Shown here: positions 13,940-25,771 of the stretch, one piece after another
How positions within the stretch are numbered: position 1 is the stretch's first letter
Layout of the letters: every line of letters starts with the position of its first letter
From: Holacanthus passer
Lineage: Eukaryota > Chordata > Actinopteri > Pomacanthidae
Length of the DNA: 64,000 nucleotides
Reading direction: 5' to 3'
NCBI GenBank assembly: GCA_025331565.1
Contig: JAFREQ010000003.1
Location: 11,897,001-11,961,000, forward strand
Made by a program: the position numbers and the translations under genes
The notes under the pieces: generated by a model
What the model was told of the DNA's origin: nothing
The model's input: the letters and a program-made list of their open reading frames with translations, nothing else
Database searches by the model: none

Positions 13940-15448
13940 CATCTCAAGCACTGCATGTACAGGTGCACATTCAGACACTTCCCAAGCCCAAGGCTCATTA
14001 TAGTGATAATGTGAAACTAAACTACGTGGATCCTGCAGAGAGGTCGCTACCAGGGTGTGTGTGACATGGTGTTTATGACTGTCATAAATTTCTCTGACTC
14101 AGGGCAGGTCAGCCAATCCTGCAGACTGAGCTAACAACAAACTTAGGCACCATAAACCAATGAGGTAAGAGAGCATTGGTCAGTCTGATGTGTCATTTAG
14201 AAGATTATTTTCACAGAATATGACCCTATAAAATGTCCTTCCTGTTCTATTACATGGTACATACATTGCAGTAAGAGAACAAAACACCTTTTAATAGTCT
14301 CTTTTAAATTGACACAACAAACACTAATGCAATTCTTCTGCAAATGTTCAGTAAAACTACACATCCTCTCAACCAAACAGAGACACGGTGACTACGGTAA
14401 TGTCCCACAAGGAAACAAAGCCTGATTGTGCCGTGTTCGCCTCTGAGAGTCTAATTAAACCTGTAAATTGTCCCCATCTCTTCCGCTCAGCTGCTCGTGA
14501 TCTACATTATCTAATGCCAAGATGCCCTTTGTGAAGAGGCTGAATATGGGCCCCTGCCTGACTGCATGCAGCACAGATGGCTGGGTGACGATCCCTGCAT
14601 GCTCTCATGCTGAAAACACCCTGAACATATCATGTTCCCTTCCCTTTGTTATCTTTTACACACAGTTACCTTTTCAGGCTGTAATGTGCCAACACCAACC
14701 ACAAAACATGCTATAATTTGTGCTTAAATAATGGAACCACAGACCATGGACTCAAATTAGATGTCTTTCATCTTGGACTTCAGCTGCATGATGTTTACCT
14801 GAGCTATAACAGGTAAAAAATACAGGAAGGATGACCTTGAATATAGCTGCTTAGAATAAATCTTTGGCTACTTACTTTTAGGTTTTAAGGAAAATAAGAA
14901 GATCCTCTATTACCCAAATTATGCTCATAACCTAAAACCCTGTGAAATGTATTTCACCCTAAACAATTCAAGAAAAGCATTTTTGTTTCAGTTGAATCAA
15001 ATCCCATTAATCTAATAGCAACTCATTATTATTTCTCCTATGGGCTTATGGCTGGATCAGGAACTATAATGCTTTTATTCTTAATGTTTGGCACATTTTC
15101 TGAATTATTATTTACAAGCACTGATCCTGTCATAAAAAATAGCAATAAACTAAACTAAGTTAATGATATACTAGTGATAGGTTATATTTTAACTCAAAAG
15201 CTAATAAAACACAATTTTTAATTTATATACTTGATCCTTTAGAAACTAATGGATGAATGTTTTCAGTGCTGTTTCCCTCGGTGAGGCTGTGGGTCAGGCC
15301 TGTGTCCCACTAACAGCGCACCTGAGCCCGTCAGGTGACAACCAGGTAAGAACAGAGATATTTAATAGCTATTTAATCAACATCTGAAGAGCAAAATGTT
15401 TATATCTTTTACCTTGTGCCTGAATTCCCGAGCAACTTTCCGCTCCAT
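570..15448 (-). CDS. ush1c: harmonin (Usher syndrome 1C protein), 3' end off window
   Basis: Harmonin is the PDZ scaffold that links cadherin-23, sans and myosin VIIa at hair-cell stereocilia tips and organises intestinal microvilli. Shared coding exons, in transcript order on the minus strand: 15413-15448 (ATG), 13327-13394, 11713-11856, 11420-11558, 10215-10323, 10066-10090, 9919-9976, 9633-9821, 9474-9533, 8986-9042, 7681-7823, 6408-6473, 6181-6311. The long form then uses 5525-5574, 5104-5268, 4849-4965, 3591-4259, 2638-2766, 1593-1658 and 570-611. The short form goes from 6181-6311 through 5914-5969 to 570-611. Every junction has AG/GT sites and matching phase, giving 821 or 441 codons so far. 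The order is N-terminal domain (starts MERKVAREFRHK), PDZ1 (DGLGLSVRGG loop, about residues 86-165), PDZ2 (GMGISISSG loop, about 212-295), then coiled coil 1. PDZ3 is missing because the window ends. Confidence 0.96.
1593..1658 (-). CDS. ush1c: ush1c long-isoform exon (conserved MLKRMV motif)
   Basis: This 22-codon exon begins PPEMLKRMVPFNSSFKS, clearly related to the human harmonin-b segment LPQEMLKRMVVYQTAFRQ that directly precedes the pre-PDZ3 block. It has a TTTCAG acceptor and a weak GTAATC donor, and both ends are phase 0. It is too short and too deep inside an intron for simple ORF calling. Confidence 0.8.
2638..2766 (-). CDS. ush1c: ush1c long-isoform exon (SKPVM motif of PST region)
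   Basis: This 43-codon, phase 0-0 exon has acceptor CCAATAG and donor GTATGA. It encodes a proline- and arginine-rich stretch containing SPPNQRRQMAPVMSKPVML, which resembles the human harmonin-b stretch around SPQPPRGPGVSTISKPVMV. The similarity is short, but its position between the proline-rich exon and the MLKRMV exon is as in human. Confidence 0.75.
2818..2843. repeat. 13-bp tandem duplication
   Basis: The unit TCAACCAGGATGT is present twice head to tail, 14 bp upstream of the large inverted repeat, in an intron of ush1c. Confidence 0.85.
2857..2927. repeat. perfect 31-bp inverted repeat (hairpin)
   Basis: Bases 2857-2887 are the exact reverse complement of 2897-2927, with a 9-base loop (2888-2896). 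Each arm holds a run of seven A or T and the shared core GTCAAGTCCTACC. It sits in the intron between the ush1c exons at 2638-2766 and 3591-4259. A fold-back transposon remnant or recent palindrome is the simplest reading. A transcribed hairpin is possible, but nothing else supports a microRNA. Confidence 0.9.
3591..4259 (-). CDS. ush1c: ush1c proline-rich (PST) exon of the long isoform
   Basis: This 223-codon exon carries the harmonin-b PST region. It opens with KRFPGGLHLATTDLDD, matching the human RRFAGGLHLHTTDLDD. It then becomes strongly proline-, serine- and arginine-rich, with 21 consecutive prolines (about 3782-3846) followed by a short histidine run. The acceptor is TTTAAG before 4259. 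The donor used here is GTGAGA after 3591 (phase 0), and GTCAGA 18 bases earlier is an in-frame alternative. In mammals the PST region with the second coiled coil bundles F-actin in the b isoform. The rest of the exon is diverged, as expected for a disordered segment. Confidence 0.9.
4849..5574 (-). CDS. ush1c: ush1c second coiled-coil exons of the long isoform
   Basis: Three consecutive exons (5525-5574, 5104-5268, 4849-4965) encode the block specific to harmonin-b. The first reads FGWFYRYEGKLPSIRK and keeps the phase-1 junction with the exon at 6181-6311. The second starts with a lysine run and continues into an E/K-rich coiled coil ending EKQLKINRLVQE. The third contains SETEREDLEESEKVQHWVE and the RLCQTRLEQIS motif. 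All three match the human b isoform closely, in the same order. Confidence 0.93.
5914..5969 (-). CDS. ush1c: ush1c short-isoform (a-type) linker exon
   Basis: This 56-base acidic exon encodes DEASSLSEEDTEEGQDRQ after a split first codon. It has acceptor TCTAAG and donor GTGAGT. It joins in phase 1 to the exon at 6181-6311 and in phase 0 to 570-611. It corresponds to the human a-isoform linker (…DDLDGGTEEQGEQ). It is mutually exclusive in frame with the b-type block, because it too begins at phase 1 and ends at phase 0. Confidence 0.85.
13264..13285. repeat. (AC)n microsatellite
   Basis: About 11 dinucleotide units just outside the second coding exon of ush1c. Confidence 0.95.
13908..13937. 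repeat. (CA)n microsatellite
   Basis: About 15 units in the first intron of ush1c. The rest of this intron (13.4-15.4 kb) is AT-rich and I see no other feature in it. Confidence 0.95.
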
Positions 15449-16198
15449 CGCTGCGAGACAGTAAGAACCGACCCGAGGTGAAGTTTGACAGAACTGGACG
15501 AGGATCAGTGCGTCAAGTTAGTCGTAGTGTAACAGCAGCATCTGGTTAAGATTTTCAAAGTAAGATAAGCATGAACCAGGCTAAAAACGCTTTTGGTAAT
15601 GAATATGACTTAATGTGACAACTTATAAAAATATATCCTATCTTACTCTCCAATATTACTCTCAGGTAATTTTTTTGTACTTCTTGTTCGCTACTCATTT
15701 CCAATTTGGCCTTTATTTTGAAGGAGGAAACGTTTCAATTATTGTATTTTAGCAAACTTTGCAAAACTGTCGACAGTTGCGTTGTCCACCATTTAGACAA
15801 TTACCACTATTTAGTTGCTAAGTTAAACTAGAAAATATCTGTGTTACATATAATACTCCATATATCAAAAATATAAAAATGTCTGGACTCGCAGAAGGAA
15901 TATTTTACCCAGAAAAAGCCTTTAATGACCTGCTGAACATCATTAAACATGGCTGACACTTAATAAAATTGCGGCAATAAACACTACTTGCCAAAATGCC
16001 AAATAAGTGAAATTATAAATTAGTTATTTGGTTATTACCTATATGAATTGTTTCATGAGCCTCAACTATTCGTGCAGTAGCTCTGTCTGCCGCTAGTTGG
16101 CGAAATAACATCAACTTCGCTTCAGTGTCCCACGAAGAAGCGGACACTTCCGGGGTTCAAAAGCTTGATAGCAACGCTCAACACTGCTGCACAGACCT
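15449..16198. promoter_or_regulatory. shared intergenic region and 5' ends of ush1c and ccdc77
   Basis: The ush1c ATG (minus strand) and the probable untranslated first exon of ccdc77 (ending about 16198 with donor GTGAGT) are divergent and only about 0.7 kb apart, so a bidirectional promoter is plausible. No TATA box stands out for either gene. An AACGTTAGC motif lies at 16328-16336, just inside the first ccdc77 intron. Exact start sites cannot be read from sequence. Confidence 0.5.
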
Positions 16199-17198
16199 GT
16201 GAGTTTTCAAACATTGTCACTATATTCACAATATGGAAGTATGTAACGGCAGAAATAGATTTACTACAGTGTTGTACTATGTGCTGACTTTATTTTCGCT
16301 AAATCTAAAGTCATCATAAATAACTTTAACGTTAGCGAGCATGAAAGACGGATAAACGTTATGTGTTTAACAGTGGAAGAGGAAATGATCATTTTGTTTC
16401 TCTCGCTAAGCATCGTTACAATTTCAGTCTGCTCCATTGAGCTGAGTTGTATTTATAGAGAATATGTGTTCTCAGTGTTGAAAATGTGTATATTTCTATC
16501 AACAGTAAACCGTGTTTTAAACGTCCCGCTCCCCCTGGTGTCCAATCTGCAGTAACTGAAACTCCCGGCGGGTTTAAACATTCACGTTTGACTAACTTAA
16601 CCTGTTACCTCTCCTGAAGGTTAGGTCCTTAAAGTTACTTTATTATGTTGATTTCTGATTGTAAGAAAATAGTCTCAATTAACAAGTTGTTATTTGCTAT
16701 GTGTATATTTTATGATCACCAGCCTCCTCTTCAAAACATGGTGGCATAGAATCTGCCTCTGTCAGTCCTGCCTCCGTATGATCTGTATGAATATGTGTGT
16801 GTGTCCTGCAAAGTAGAGAGCAGGGAGTCGTCTTCAGGGTTTGACAAATATTAGCGAAATAACTGGATACAAAACGCATTAAGAATCGCATTGATTGCAA
16901 AGATAGAGGACATCCTCTTTAAAAAGTCAACTGAAAACGCTGCACCACACAGACATTTATGGACTCAATTAATGAATGAACGAATGAATGAATTATCTGT
17001 ATTTACATTGCGCTTTTTACCACAGAGGCATCTGCAAAACACATTACAAACACATACTAAAACAGGCGGTGTTATCGAAGTAACAGGTGTTTTATTTTAT
17101 TATTATTGTATTCTTGCCATTGACCACTTATGCAAACTAATGTCAAACTATGACGGCCACTCGTTTTTTTGCTTTTGTTCCCAGTGTTTTGTGTTGGG

Positions 17199-20100
17199 AT
17201 GGGATCTCCAACAAAAGATGCAACACCACACAGGTAAGATCATGTAGTCCACACACAGGAGGACAGACATTTTCTTAGCCTCTCTGCAAGACAAATGTTG
17301 TGGAACTGAGCATGTCCATCGTGAGGAGGATGTAATGGTTTTAACTGTAATCTCCCTGAATAATGCTTGGGCTTATTCTGTCAGTCTTGCCCCCCACTGT
17401 TAAAGTTTTATCCCACATGAATTTAGACCTCTTAAGTGGGTTTAAAAGCCTGGGTAATCATTCATTCATTGCTTGCTGTTTATAAAATTTATGGCAGACA
17501 TGTACTTTACATGCAATGTTGTATGTTATCATGATGAAAGATAGTGCAGGCCTTACAATTAACTGGCTAGAGAAGACTTATGGTCATCATTGATTGTTCA
17601 TTACCCAAATGTGAAATGTGTTTGTGGATTGTTATGCAGAAGTGACATATTGACTTGTAAAGTATTTTTTTCCCACAGAACCAACATTCGTACCCCTAGT
17701 CGAGAACCTGACTCCCCACTTCCCCCCATCCATGAGCGGCTGGCGTACCTGCGTCCCTCCAGGGAGCTCCTGGAGTTCTTCAGACAGAAGATCGCCCAGT
17801 TTGACGGAGAACACGAGGAGCTGTTGCAGATGCTGGAGAAATACAGAGGCATGACAGAAGACCAGGTGAGACACAGCTAGGCATCATATGTGATTGCTTT
17901 GTATGTGACGTTGCTTTTCTGGTGCACCAACACAGTATATTTGCCTATTTTAACTGACCTTCTCTCTATCCCGGACATCCTCCCAGCATAAGCTACAGTG
18001 GGAGGTGCGACAGCGTGAGGGAGAGATTGTGGAGCTGCAAAACGCTCTGAGTGACATGCAGGTCTACCTTTTCCAAGAGAGAGAACAGTCTCTGCGGCTT
18101 TATGCAGAAAATGACAGACTAAAGATCAGGTGGGTGCTCAGTTAATGATGAAACCAAAAGGTCATGTACAGACTGTTCATTGTATCAAATCTGTACTTAA
18201 AACTTTCTAACCATCGATTCATTGCAGAGAGTTGGAGTCCTCAAAGAAAATCCAGCACCTTCTTGCCTTGGTGGGTCCTGATGCAGGAGAGATCACATAT
18301 TTCCACCGGGAGCCTCCTCACAAGGTACATGTTTACTTCATTATAGACTTTCTTACAGCAGACATTTTGACTTGTCAAACACCCATACCCCTTTTTTCAC
18401 TGATTTCTTTTTGTGGATGACAAAAAAATAAGAGTTTATTTCACTTGGAGTTCAGTCTCTCCCAGCACAAATGCAAATAGAAAATTAACCAGGTTGAATA
18501 TGTTTTGAATATATGTGATGTAGGTGTGTAACAGTTCACAAATTTTACGGTTTGCTATATACCTCACTTTTAAGGTCATGGTTTGGTGCCTTTTTGGTAC
18601 AGCAGGGAAAACCAAAAAATGCAGGAAACAACATTTTTGTCATTTATTTAGAAAAATGTAAACATTCAACAATGGCCCATTGGCTATAATTATTACTCTA
18701 ACAGTTAAGGCACTCAAATACTGTCATATTGTCAATAAGAAAAAATGATATTTTTTTTATTTCAGGTCACTATCACACAGAGGAATGCTGAGTCTAGTTT
18801 GGAGGAAAATCTCAATCTCAGGCCAACAAAATTAAGACCTGCCATGACCAGAAAAGGTTTGAAAACATTTTTAGTGAATGTCTTTTCTACATTTAATATT
18901 ATTTAAATTTTATCTAATAATTAAAGAAAGATGTGAATATAAATCCGTGTTTGTTGTGCTCTTTAGTGAAGACATCAACACTGTTACTGTGGTTAAACAA
19001 GCCTGTTATAAGGAATAATGATAGTATCTGATGTGATAATATTTTCTGTGTAGTGAAACTCTAAAACAGAATCCAAGTTTGTGTTGTGAGTTCATTACAG
19101 AAAAGCAAAAGGATGAATAATTGCTCCAGTCAGACTGTGCAATTTTGATTCCATGTCTGTTTAAGCAGGGAGTAGCAGGAGAACAAAATCAGCAGACGGG
19201 GTAAATGGAGAGAGCCTGGAACAATACAAGAACGATAACCAAACGTTGATACTACAGGTAGGTCTAGGTGGCACCTTTCTGAATGCAGGTAATGGGATTG
19301 TGTCTCGCTAACACATCACCACTCAATAATAATAATTCTCCTTCTTCTCACCACGATTTTGGTGATGAGTGTGCCAAGCATTTATTTTTTTGTGTCATGC
19401 TTCCAGGTAGAAGCTCTGCAGGCTCAGATGGAAGAACAAACCCGTCTGGCCAAAGAGCAGGTCGAGTCTCTGCTTGAGGATCGCCGGATTAAAACAGAGG
19501 AGGCACATGCACAACGACACAGAGATCAGGAGCGAATCACAGCTCTGACTGACAAGTGGGTCTGCATTTTTAGTTGTTCGCTACTCCTGCACGTCCTTTA
19601 GCTGAGTGTATTTTTAACACTCTTTTTCATGTCACTCGTGAAAAATTGATGTGGTGGTGTTGTTTTTTTTTCTTCTTTTTGAAATTCTCTTTAAATGATT
19701 ATCAATACAATCCTCAGCCTGACCTCAATGTAGAACTCTCACTTCCCCTCATGTCTGACACCTCAGGCTCCAGCGAACCCAGAACCTGTTGTATGAGAGC
19801 ACCAAAGATTTCTTGCAGCAAAAGTTTGACACACGGGCTCACGAAAAGAGCTGGATGGTGGAGAAGGACCGGCTGCTGAGGGAGCTGGACACCTGCCACA
19901 ACCGTCTGAGGAAGGCTGGATCAGCTGGTGCAGAGCTGGGGCGAGCGTGGGAGCCCAGCAGCAGCACTGCCCCGCTCTTCTCCAGGCCTCGGCCAGAGTC
20001 TCAGCAGACGCACAAGGAGGAGATCAAGGTGGAATTTGTTCTTTTTTTTTAATTATGGAAAAACTATCTATATATTGATGTTAATTGTGGGCACAAAGAA

Positions 20101-20951
20101 ATCTTTTATTTGTCTTATTTAAATGAATCTATTTCCTCAGGCAATGCAGGAGGATCTAAAGCAAGCCCACTCTCTGGCAGAGATGTACAGGGAGCAGTGT
20201 GTTACTCTGGAGACAGAACTGGCCCAAATCAGAGAGGAAGGGGACGTGGGCAGGGAAATATTTAAGGTACCGTGGTTGGACTGACGCTTACATGTATAAA
20301 ATCTGTATATATACAACTCTGATTTGTTATATATATTATAGCGTCCCCAAGTTTCTTGTTCCAGATATTTTCCACTTACTAAATCTTTATGTGTGCAGGA
20401 TCGTTCAGACAAAATGGCCAAGCGTCTTCAGCTGATGACCCAGCGTTATGAGGCACTGGAGAAGAGAAGGGCCATGGAGGTGGAGGGCTTCAAGGCCGAC
20501 CTGAAGCACCTCAGACAGAAATTCAAAGATGTAGAAAAGCAACTCCTTAAGGTAAACAGACTTTCTGAATAAGCAACTAGTGTCTCGATTTTTTTCCCCC
20601 CTGTGGAATTGTTTGTCTTGATCATAAGAAAATTATATATTTTCATAATTTCAACACAACAACAAGCATGTTGTGTGACATCAGCAGATCATGAATGAAT
20701 TATTACCCTATTGAAATAATTTCATAGTTGTCACCTCCAGCCTTGCGTACTGCTGATATCATAGTTAACTGTATAACCTGATGTGTATGTATCCACTCCT
20801 TCAGGCTACTCTGAATATTCGGCCCAACCAGGACTTAGCCATTCTGCAAGAGGTACGTCAGACCAACGCCAGGACAAAGAAGGTTCAGGACGAGCTGATG
20901 ACGCTCAAGGCTAAGATCTATGGACTGGAGAATGAGCTCAGATTTAGCTGA
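17199..20951 (+). CDS. ccdc77: coiled-coil domain-containing protein 77
   Basis: Eleven coding exons join in frame to 492 codons (human about 488): 17199-17233 (ATG), 17679-17865, 17987-18129, 18228-18324, 18766-18856, 19169-19257, 19407-19555, 19767-20028, 20141-20266, 20399-20551, 20805-20951 (TGA). All junctions are GT-AG and phase-consistent. Diagnostic stretches include LRPSRELLEFFRQKIAQF, the block around ALSDMQVYLFQEREQSLRLY, LLALVGPDAGEITYF, LLYESTKDFLQQKF and the C-terminal KIYGLENELR, each closely matching human CCDC77. The protein is almost entirely coiled coil. Human CCDC77 is reported at centrosomes, and its molecular role is poorly known. A serine- and proline-rich insertion follows SAGAELG in exon 19767-20028. 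An untranslated first exon near 16150-16198 is inferred from its donor. Confidence 0.95.
18522..18740. mobile_element. hAT-like non-autonomous element remnant
   Basis: A stretch in a ccdc77 intron starting GTAGGTGTGTAACAGTTCAC resembles a widespread teleost hAT-derived element whose end reads like 'gtgtaacggttcac...cggtttggt'. It includes the CATTCAACAATGGCCCATTGG-like internal block. Ends are degraded and no target duplication is clear, so the limits are approximate. Confidence 0.5.
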
Positions 20952-21081
20952 GGCTGGCATGGTTTGAGAGTACCTTGAGAGTACAATCTGTGTGAGGTTT
21001 ATCCTAGTCATGTATGTTTGTGCTACTGTGTTTATTATTGAAACTTAGACTGAATGTTATTTGTATGTTGTACTTTGGACA

Positions 21082-21087
21082 AATAAA
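21082..21087 (+). terminator. ccdc77: polyadenylation signal of ccdc77
   Basis: A canonical AATAAA lies 131 bases after the ccdc77 stop codon, with T/G-rich sequence following. Confidence 0.75.
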
Positions 21088-21940
21088 GATGTTTTGGTAC
21101 AATGATTTTAAATCTATGGACATTCACAATTATTTATACCTTTTTACAGCAGACACTGAAGCAGCACAACATTAACAGCGACATTAATGCTGTTAAAAAG
21201 CCCTCTTAGAATGAAAAGGTCACTCAAACAGATGCAGCAAAGCTAGTAGGATTCAAAATGTCTTCAGTAAACATCTTGGAGTTCCACCAGTAGAACCTTT
21301 TTATTGTCATCAGTATATACAGTACAGCACAGCTTTTGAACCAAGAAAATGAGCGAGTATTTGGTCATTACTGCGCCAGTTACAACATGATATCATGGTA
21401 CTAACTACAAATAACTACCTGTGTTACCTGTAAAAACTGGCATCATTTTCTTTCGTGAAATAACCTGTTGTCCAAATTAGTTTTCATCATAAATCAAGGT
21501 GTTTCAAAGCCTACTTGACCTTTATTCCTTCTTTTTATTATTCAATGATCAGAAACATATCAAACCTGTAAAACTTTCAGTAACATTCAAAAGCAAATAA
21601 AATCAAGCATTTTAAAAAGTCTTTAGTCTTTACTGTGTTTTAATTCTTGATGGTGTACTGTTGTATTTTTTTTTTTTATTACCAAAATAAAAAGTCAATC
21701 AGGCATATCAATCAGGTTCATACTTTGCTAATGATATGTCTATTGTTAATCTGATTTAATGTGCTAATATTTACATTTTGCTGTTTGATTTACTTCATTT
21801 TAATTCAGAAAAAAAATCACTATTATACAGCCAATGCTCACAAATATAATAATCCAAAGTTTTGGTGTCATACACTAAAGGACTTGTTATATGTACAAAT
21901 TCTGTTGTTACATTAGAATTGTAAAAACAACATTCATATG

Positions 21941-21946
21941 TTTATT
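21941..21946 (-). terminator. slc15a5: candidate polyadenylation signal of slc15a5
   Basis: AATAAA on the minus strand about 100 bases after the slc15a5 stop codon. The interval 21088-21940 between the two converging genes is AT-rich and I see no gene in it. Confidence 0.55.
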
Positions 21947-22045
21947 CAGTGTATTTCATGTAGACAGTTCAGTCCACAGTTTCCCAAGTTAGAGATTTTG
22001 ACATGATAACAGCGCCAGCGCCGCTGACAGAGATAATGAAGACAA

Positions 22046-25000
22046 TCATAAAATGGAATCATAGGAAGCGTTTGTGTAGGAGTGATCCACGGTGTCGTAG
22101 TAGTGCAGACAGGCCTTGTAATGCAGCAGTTTCTCAGTCAGAGGGCTGATGGTCAGTGCTTTACCCTGCATACTCAGGTCTATGTACCTGGATGACATCA
22201 AGATAACAAGAACACACATTTAGAGTCGTGACAACTTTGGAAAGTAATAGAGGATACGTTTGTCATTGCAGTATTTGTTTAACCAGAAGGTCTTATATGT
22301 TTTGCTTTTCCACAACATGTCTTCACCAGCTATTGAAAAGCACCTGTGATGAACCTGAAAATGGGTTCCACACTGCAATCTATATACATGCTCATTATGC
22401 GCAGGTAATAATCTAATTGTAATGCATTCAATATATAATAATGCATATAGATAATAGAGAGATAATTGAAAACTTAACCTGTAAGATACGCTCCAATACA
22501 CAAGTGTATTTATAGCCATCAGTGTGGCCAGGAGGAAGAAGAATCTCTCCAGATTCCCATCGTGCAGTGTGTTTGGGTAGAAGTTACCTGTAATGGAACA
22601 TCAGTGTGGTCATATCAGCATTGGTTCTACATGTTGTGCCAAAAATCATTGTGCTTTTTCATTCCAGTGTCACCATCATCTATTATTGGAAGAAAACATG
22701 CAATAAAGTAATTGTATTCATTTGTACCTCCAGAGAGAAAGTACACCAGCTGAATGATGAAGGCTCCCAGAAAGCAGCCCCCTCCATAGGACAGAGTGAG
22801 GAAGTGCAGGGAGATCCCTCTAATGTGGCTCGGAGTCAGCTGGAAAGATATGAGGGAACCTGGCGGGAAGGAAGTGACAGCAGAAATGTTTGATCATCTT
22901 TTTGCTGCATATTTGTGACATGCAGATGCACCATGTAAAATCAGAATCACATGAAATGATGAAGGTGTCTCTCTCACACGCAGGGGTGACGAGAGCCTCT
23001 GCGAGACCCAGCAGAATGTACTGAGGAGCCAGCTGGAAACACGGCATGGACGACACTTGCAGAACTTTTCCAGACAGAGTCTGCTCCACCAGAGGGTAAG
23101 ACTTCCTCTGCAGCTCAGACAAACCTGCCAGCAGGATGGACAGAGTGGCACACGCATGGCCCAGAGCTGGAAGGGGAGGATGGACAGGGAGGGGTGATGA
23201 GAGAGGGGGCTGCAGAATAATCACAGGAGGAAAGAGAGAGGAAGAAGAGCAAGAGACGTAGGAGTGTTTAGGTGAAGAAATTAAAACTATGTGTGCATCA
23301 CTTTGGATGTGTGTGTGTGAGAGAGAAATACTCACTGATGACTTTTGCAGGTGCCAGAGGAGTTTTCTCCATGGAGAGGTAGTAAGCGGTCACACACTCG
23401 ATCAGTGGGGCCAAGAGCAGCAAAGGCAGGATGCTGATCACATTCATGGTGCCGATGGGCAACAGGAGGTTGCTCAGGTGAAGGTTTGAGTTCAGCGTCT
23501 GTATGTAGTAACCTGAAGGAATCTGTAGGAAACATGTCTTTAACATGGGATTCCTTTCTCATTCTTTATAATAAAGATTTGTTATATGACCTGCCTGTGT
23601 GATGCAGGCTCTGTACAGCAGCTGAAGCCCATACAGAGGGAAGAGCTTGGCCAGGACTTTGACGTTCTCCACATGTGTTTCGCTGTAACGGCCGCCGTTG
23701 TTCTCCTTGGCTCGGTCCAGCCAAGATATTACGTCTCCACTCAGGTGGCGATGGTGGAAGCAGCACATTTTGAGGGAGTTCAAGAAAACGCCGAGTGTGG
23801 TCAATAATGATCCACCTATGACAGACACGAGAAGGAAGAGGAAGGAAGGAACACCAGGGAATTTAGTGTGATTTATTATATGTTATGTTTACAACTGTTT
23901 TTATGCCTCTTTTTTTAATGTTACCTTTCTTGGGTTTATAGGTGAGTTTGTTCCTCATCATGTGTATGGCCATGAGAGCCAGCAGCACAGAAGTAAAGGG
24001 GATGAGGAAGCCCAGATTTTTGGCCACAGACTGCTGGATGTAAGCAATACCCAGAAACACCACGGTGGAATTCAAGTTGACCAACCAGTACAACCTAAAG
24101 ATGAAAAAACAAATATCACATGGTCAAGTCCTTCATGTCTTGACTATTCTGATTGTACAGCTGCTCTGCCAGTTACATCCAGGCTAAAATACCTCAACAG
24201 CGTTGGATGAATTGTGAGATTTTGTACAGACATTCATGGTCCCCAGAAGCTGAATCCTACTAGAATCCTACTTAACATCTTAACATTTGTCTAACACAAT
24301 AATCGGGTCAAATTTATGTTTGAGCAACTCTTTCGGCAGTTACCACATCTCTGGAAAACTAATGATCAGATTTGCATGGAATTTGTTGTGGCCACCACAG
24401 TCTAGCTTGAATTTCCAGTGGTGTGCAATACAGATATAAAAATCTGATAGGCAAACTGCACTCTTCATAAGATGTTCCACCAGTGTGACGTCAAAATGTC
24501 AACTCTGCACACAAGATATCTTATAATCTAATCAGAAGAATTTGAGGATTTTTAGCGTATTTGTGTCCATTTAAGGGGATAAACTCTTTTGATTACAGTG
24601 ACTCAGGACCTTAACCTCCTCCAAGCTCCATGTGTGGGACATTTGAGTTTTTGTTTGTTCCAAAATCTTCATGCAGAATAACTGACCTGTAAAGATCTTC
24701 ATTGATCAGAATGACAATATCAGTGGAGAGGAGTCTGATTATTAACTAACCAAGTGAATGTTTTCAGATGGCAAAAGCACCCACCAGTTGAAGAAGGACA
24801 GAAGCTGGTGCTGATTGTAGCCCTGCAGGCTATAGGCTCCCAGAGGACAGAGGATGGCCCGGATGCCGCCGATGCCCAGTGCAGCAGCGAGGAGGCCGAT
24901 GTAGAACAAGATCTGCTGCTCCTGAGGCTCCAGCTGATGCGTCATGTGATGAGTGTCAATGTAGAAATCTTCAAATGGGAATGCCACAACAGGCAGCATG

Positions 25001-25771
25001 GCTGTGCCTGGAAAGTGTGATTCCATGATGAAGGTCATGGATTAGATTTCAAACAAGAGTGCGACTTCACGGAAATCACTGCAGCCATGACTGAACAGAA
25101 TTGCTAAGGCTCTTGAAATGAGCTCACACTAAAGGTAAAGATTCATAAGGACTAATATGTCAAATGAGTGTGCATCTCTCTTCTTTTTTTCAGACATCCA
25201 AATATCTTGTATTTTAACTTGTAGATAACAATGTTGCAGTAAAAATTAACAGTAGTGCAGTTGCATCATTTTTTGGCTTTGAAATATAAACACAGATTGA
25301 ATCAAGAATAAATGAGAAAAGATATAAAAACGAGATATTTATCTTATATAATTTCAATAATTGTTTAAATTTCATGACGTCAGACAGCATGTATCAACTA
25401 TTAGCCTGTTGTGTCTTACCAAAGAAATGAAGGAAAGCACACAAGTAGAGCACCTTGGTCCTTCCCAAGTAGGTTTCTGCAAACCACCCGACCAGAACAG
25501 GGGTCAAGGTGCTGGCTCCGACAAAGCACAGGTTGACTGTCGCAGCCAGGTAGTTATCATAACCCAGCTTCACAGTGCAAAAGAGAATCATGTTGCATAC
25601 AATCCCAAAGAAAGTGAATCTTTCACACAGCTCCACAAGCAGTACACAGATGATCACTTGGAGCTTCTTGCGGGACTTCCTTGGCGGTCCCCGGTCTGGG
25701 CAAGGGGTCCCGAAGGGTCGATGCAGTTGGCCTCTGCCCTCTGGCAGTCTTTGGAGGTCCCCTGATACCAT
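22046..25771 (-). CDS. slc15a5: solute carrier family 15 member 5
   Basis: Nine coding exons in transcript order: 25420-25771 (ATG), 24785-25007, 23925-24094, 23595-23815, 23336-23522, 22978-23166, 22728-22859, 22479-22587, 22046-22187 (TGA). They join in phase to 574 codons (human 579). The product is a multi-pass membrane protein of the proton-coupled oligopeptide transporter (POT/PTR) family. The ExxER motif in TM1 is present in VELCERFTFFGIVCNM, as are LGIGGIRAILCPLGAY, GSLLTTLGVFLNSL-type membrane segments and IPSGYYIQTLNSNLHL, all close to human SLC15A5. The substrate of SLC15A5 is unknown. The start is the first ATG in frame; the open frame continues upstream only with a GTG. The intron after exon 23595-23815 must use a GC donor. 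Exons near 23.3-23.8 kb are tightly conserved. Confidence 0.95.
23593..23594 (-). promoter_or_regulatory. slc15a5: GC splice donor (GC-AG intron) in slc15a5
   Basis: The exon ends ACACAG and is followed by GCAGGTCATA. Only cutting before GC keeps the frame into IPSGYY, the next exon, which begins at phase 0. The GT four bases later would shift the frame. Confidence 0.85.
24230..24740. other. slc15a5 intron, no clear feature
   Basis: Intron between the second and third slc15a5 coding exons. It may include an old dispersed repeat around 24300-24500, judged by its style only. No exon was recognised. Confidence 0.35.
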
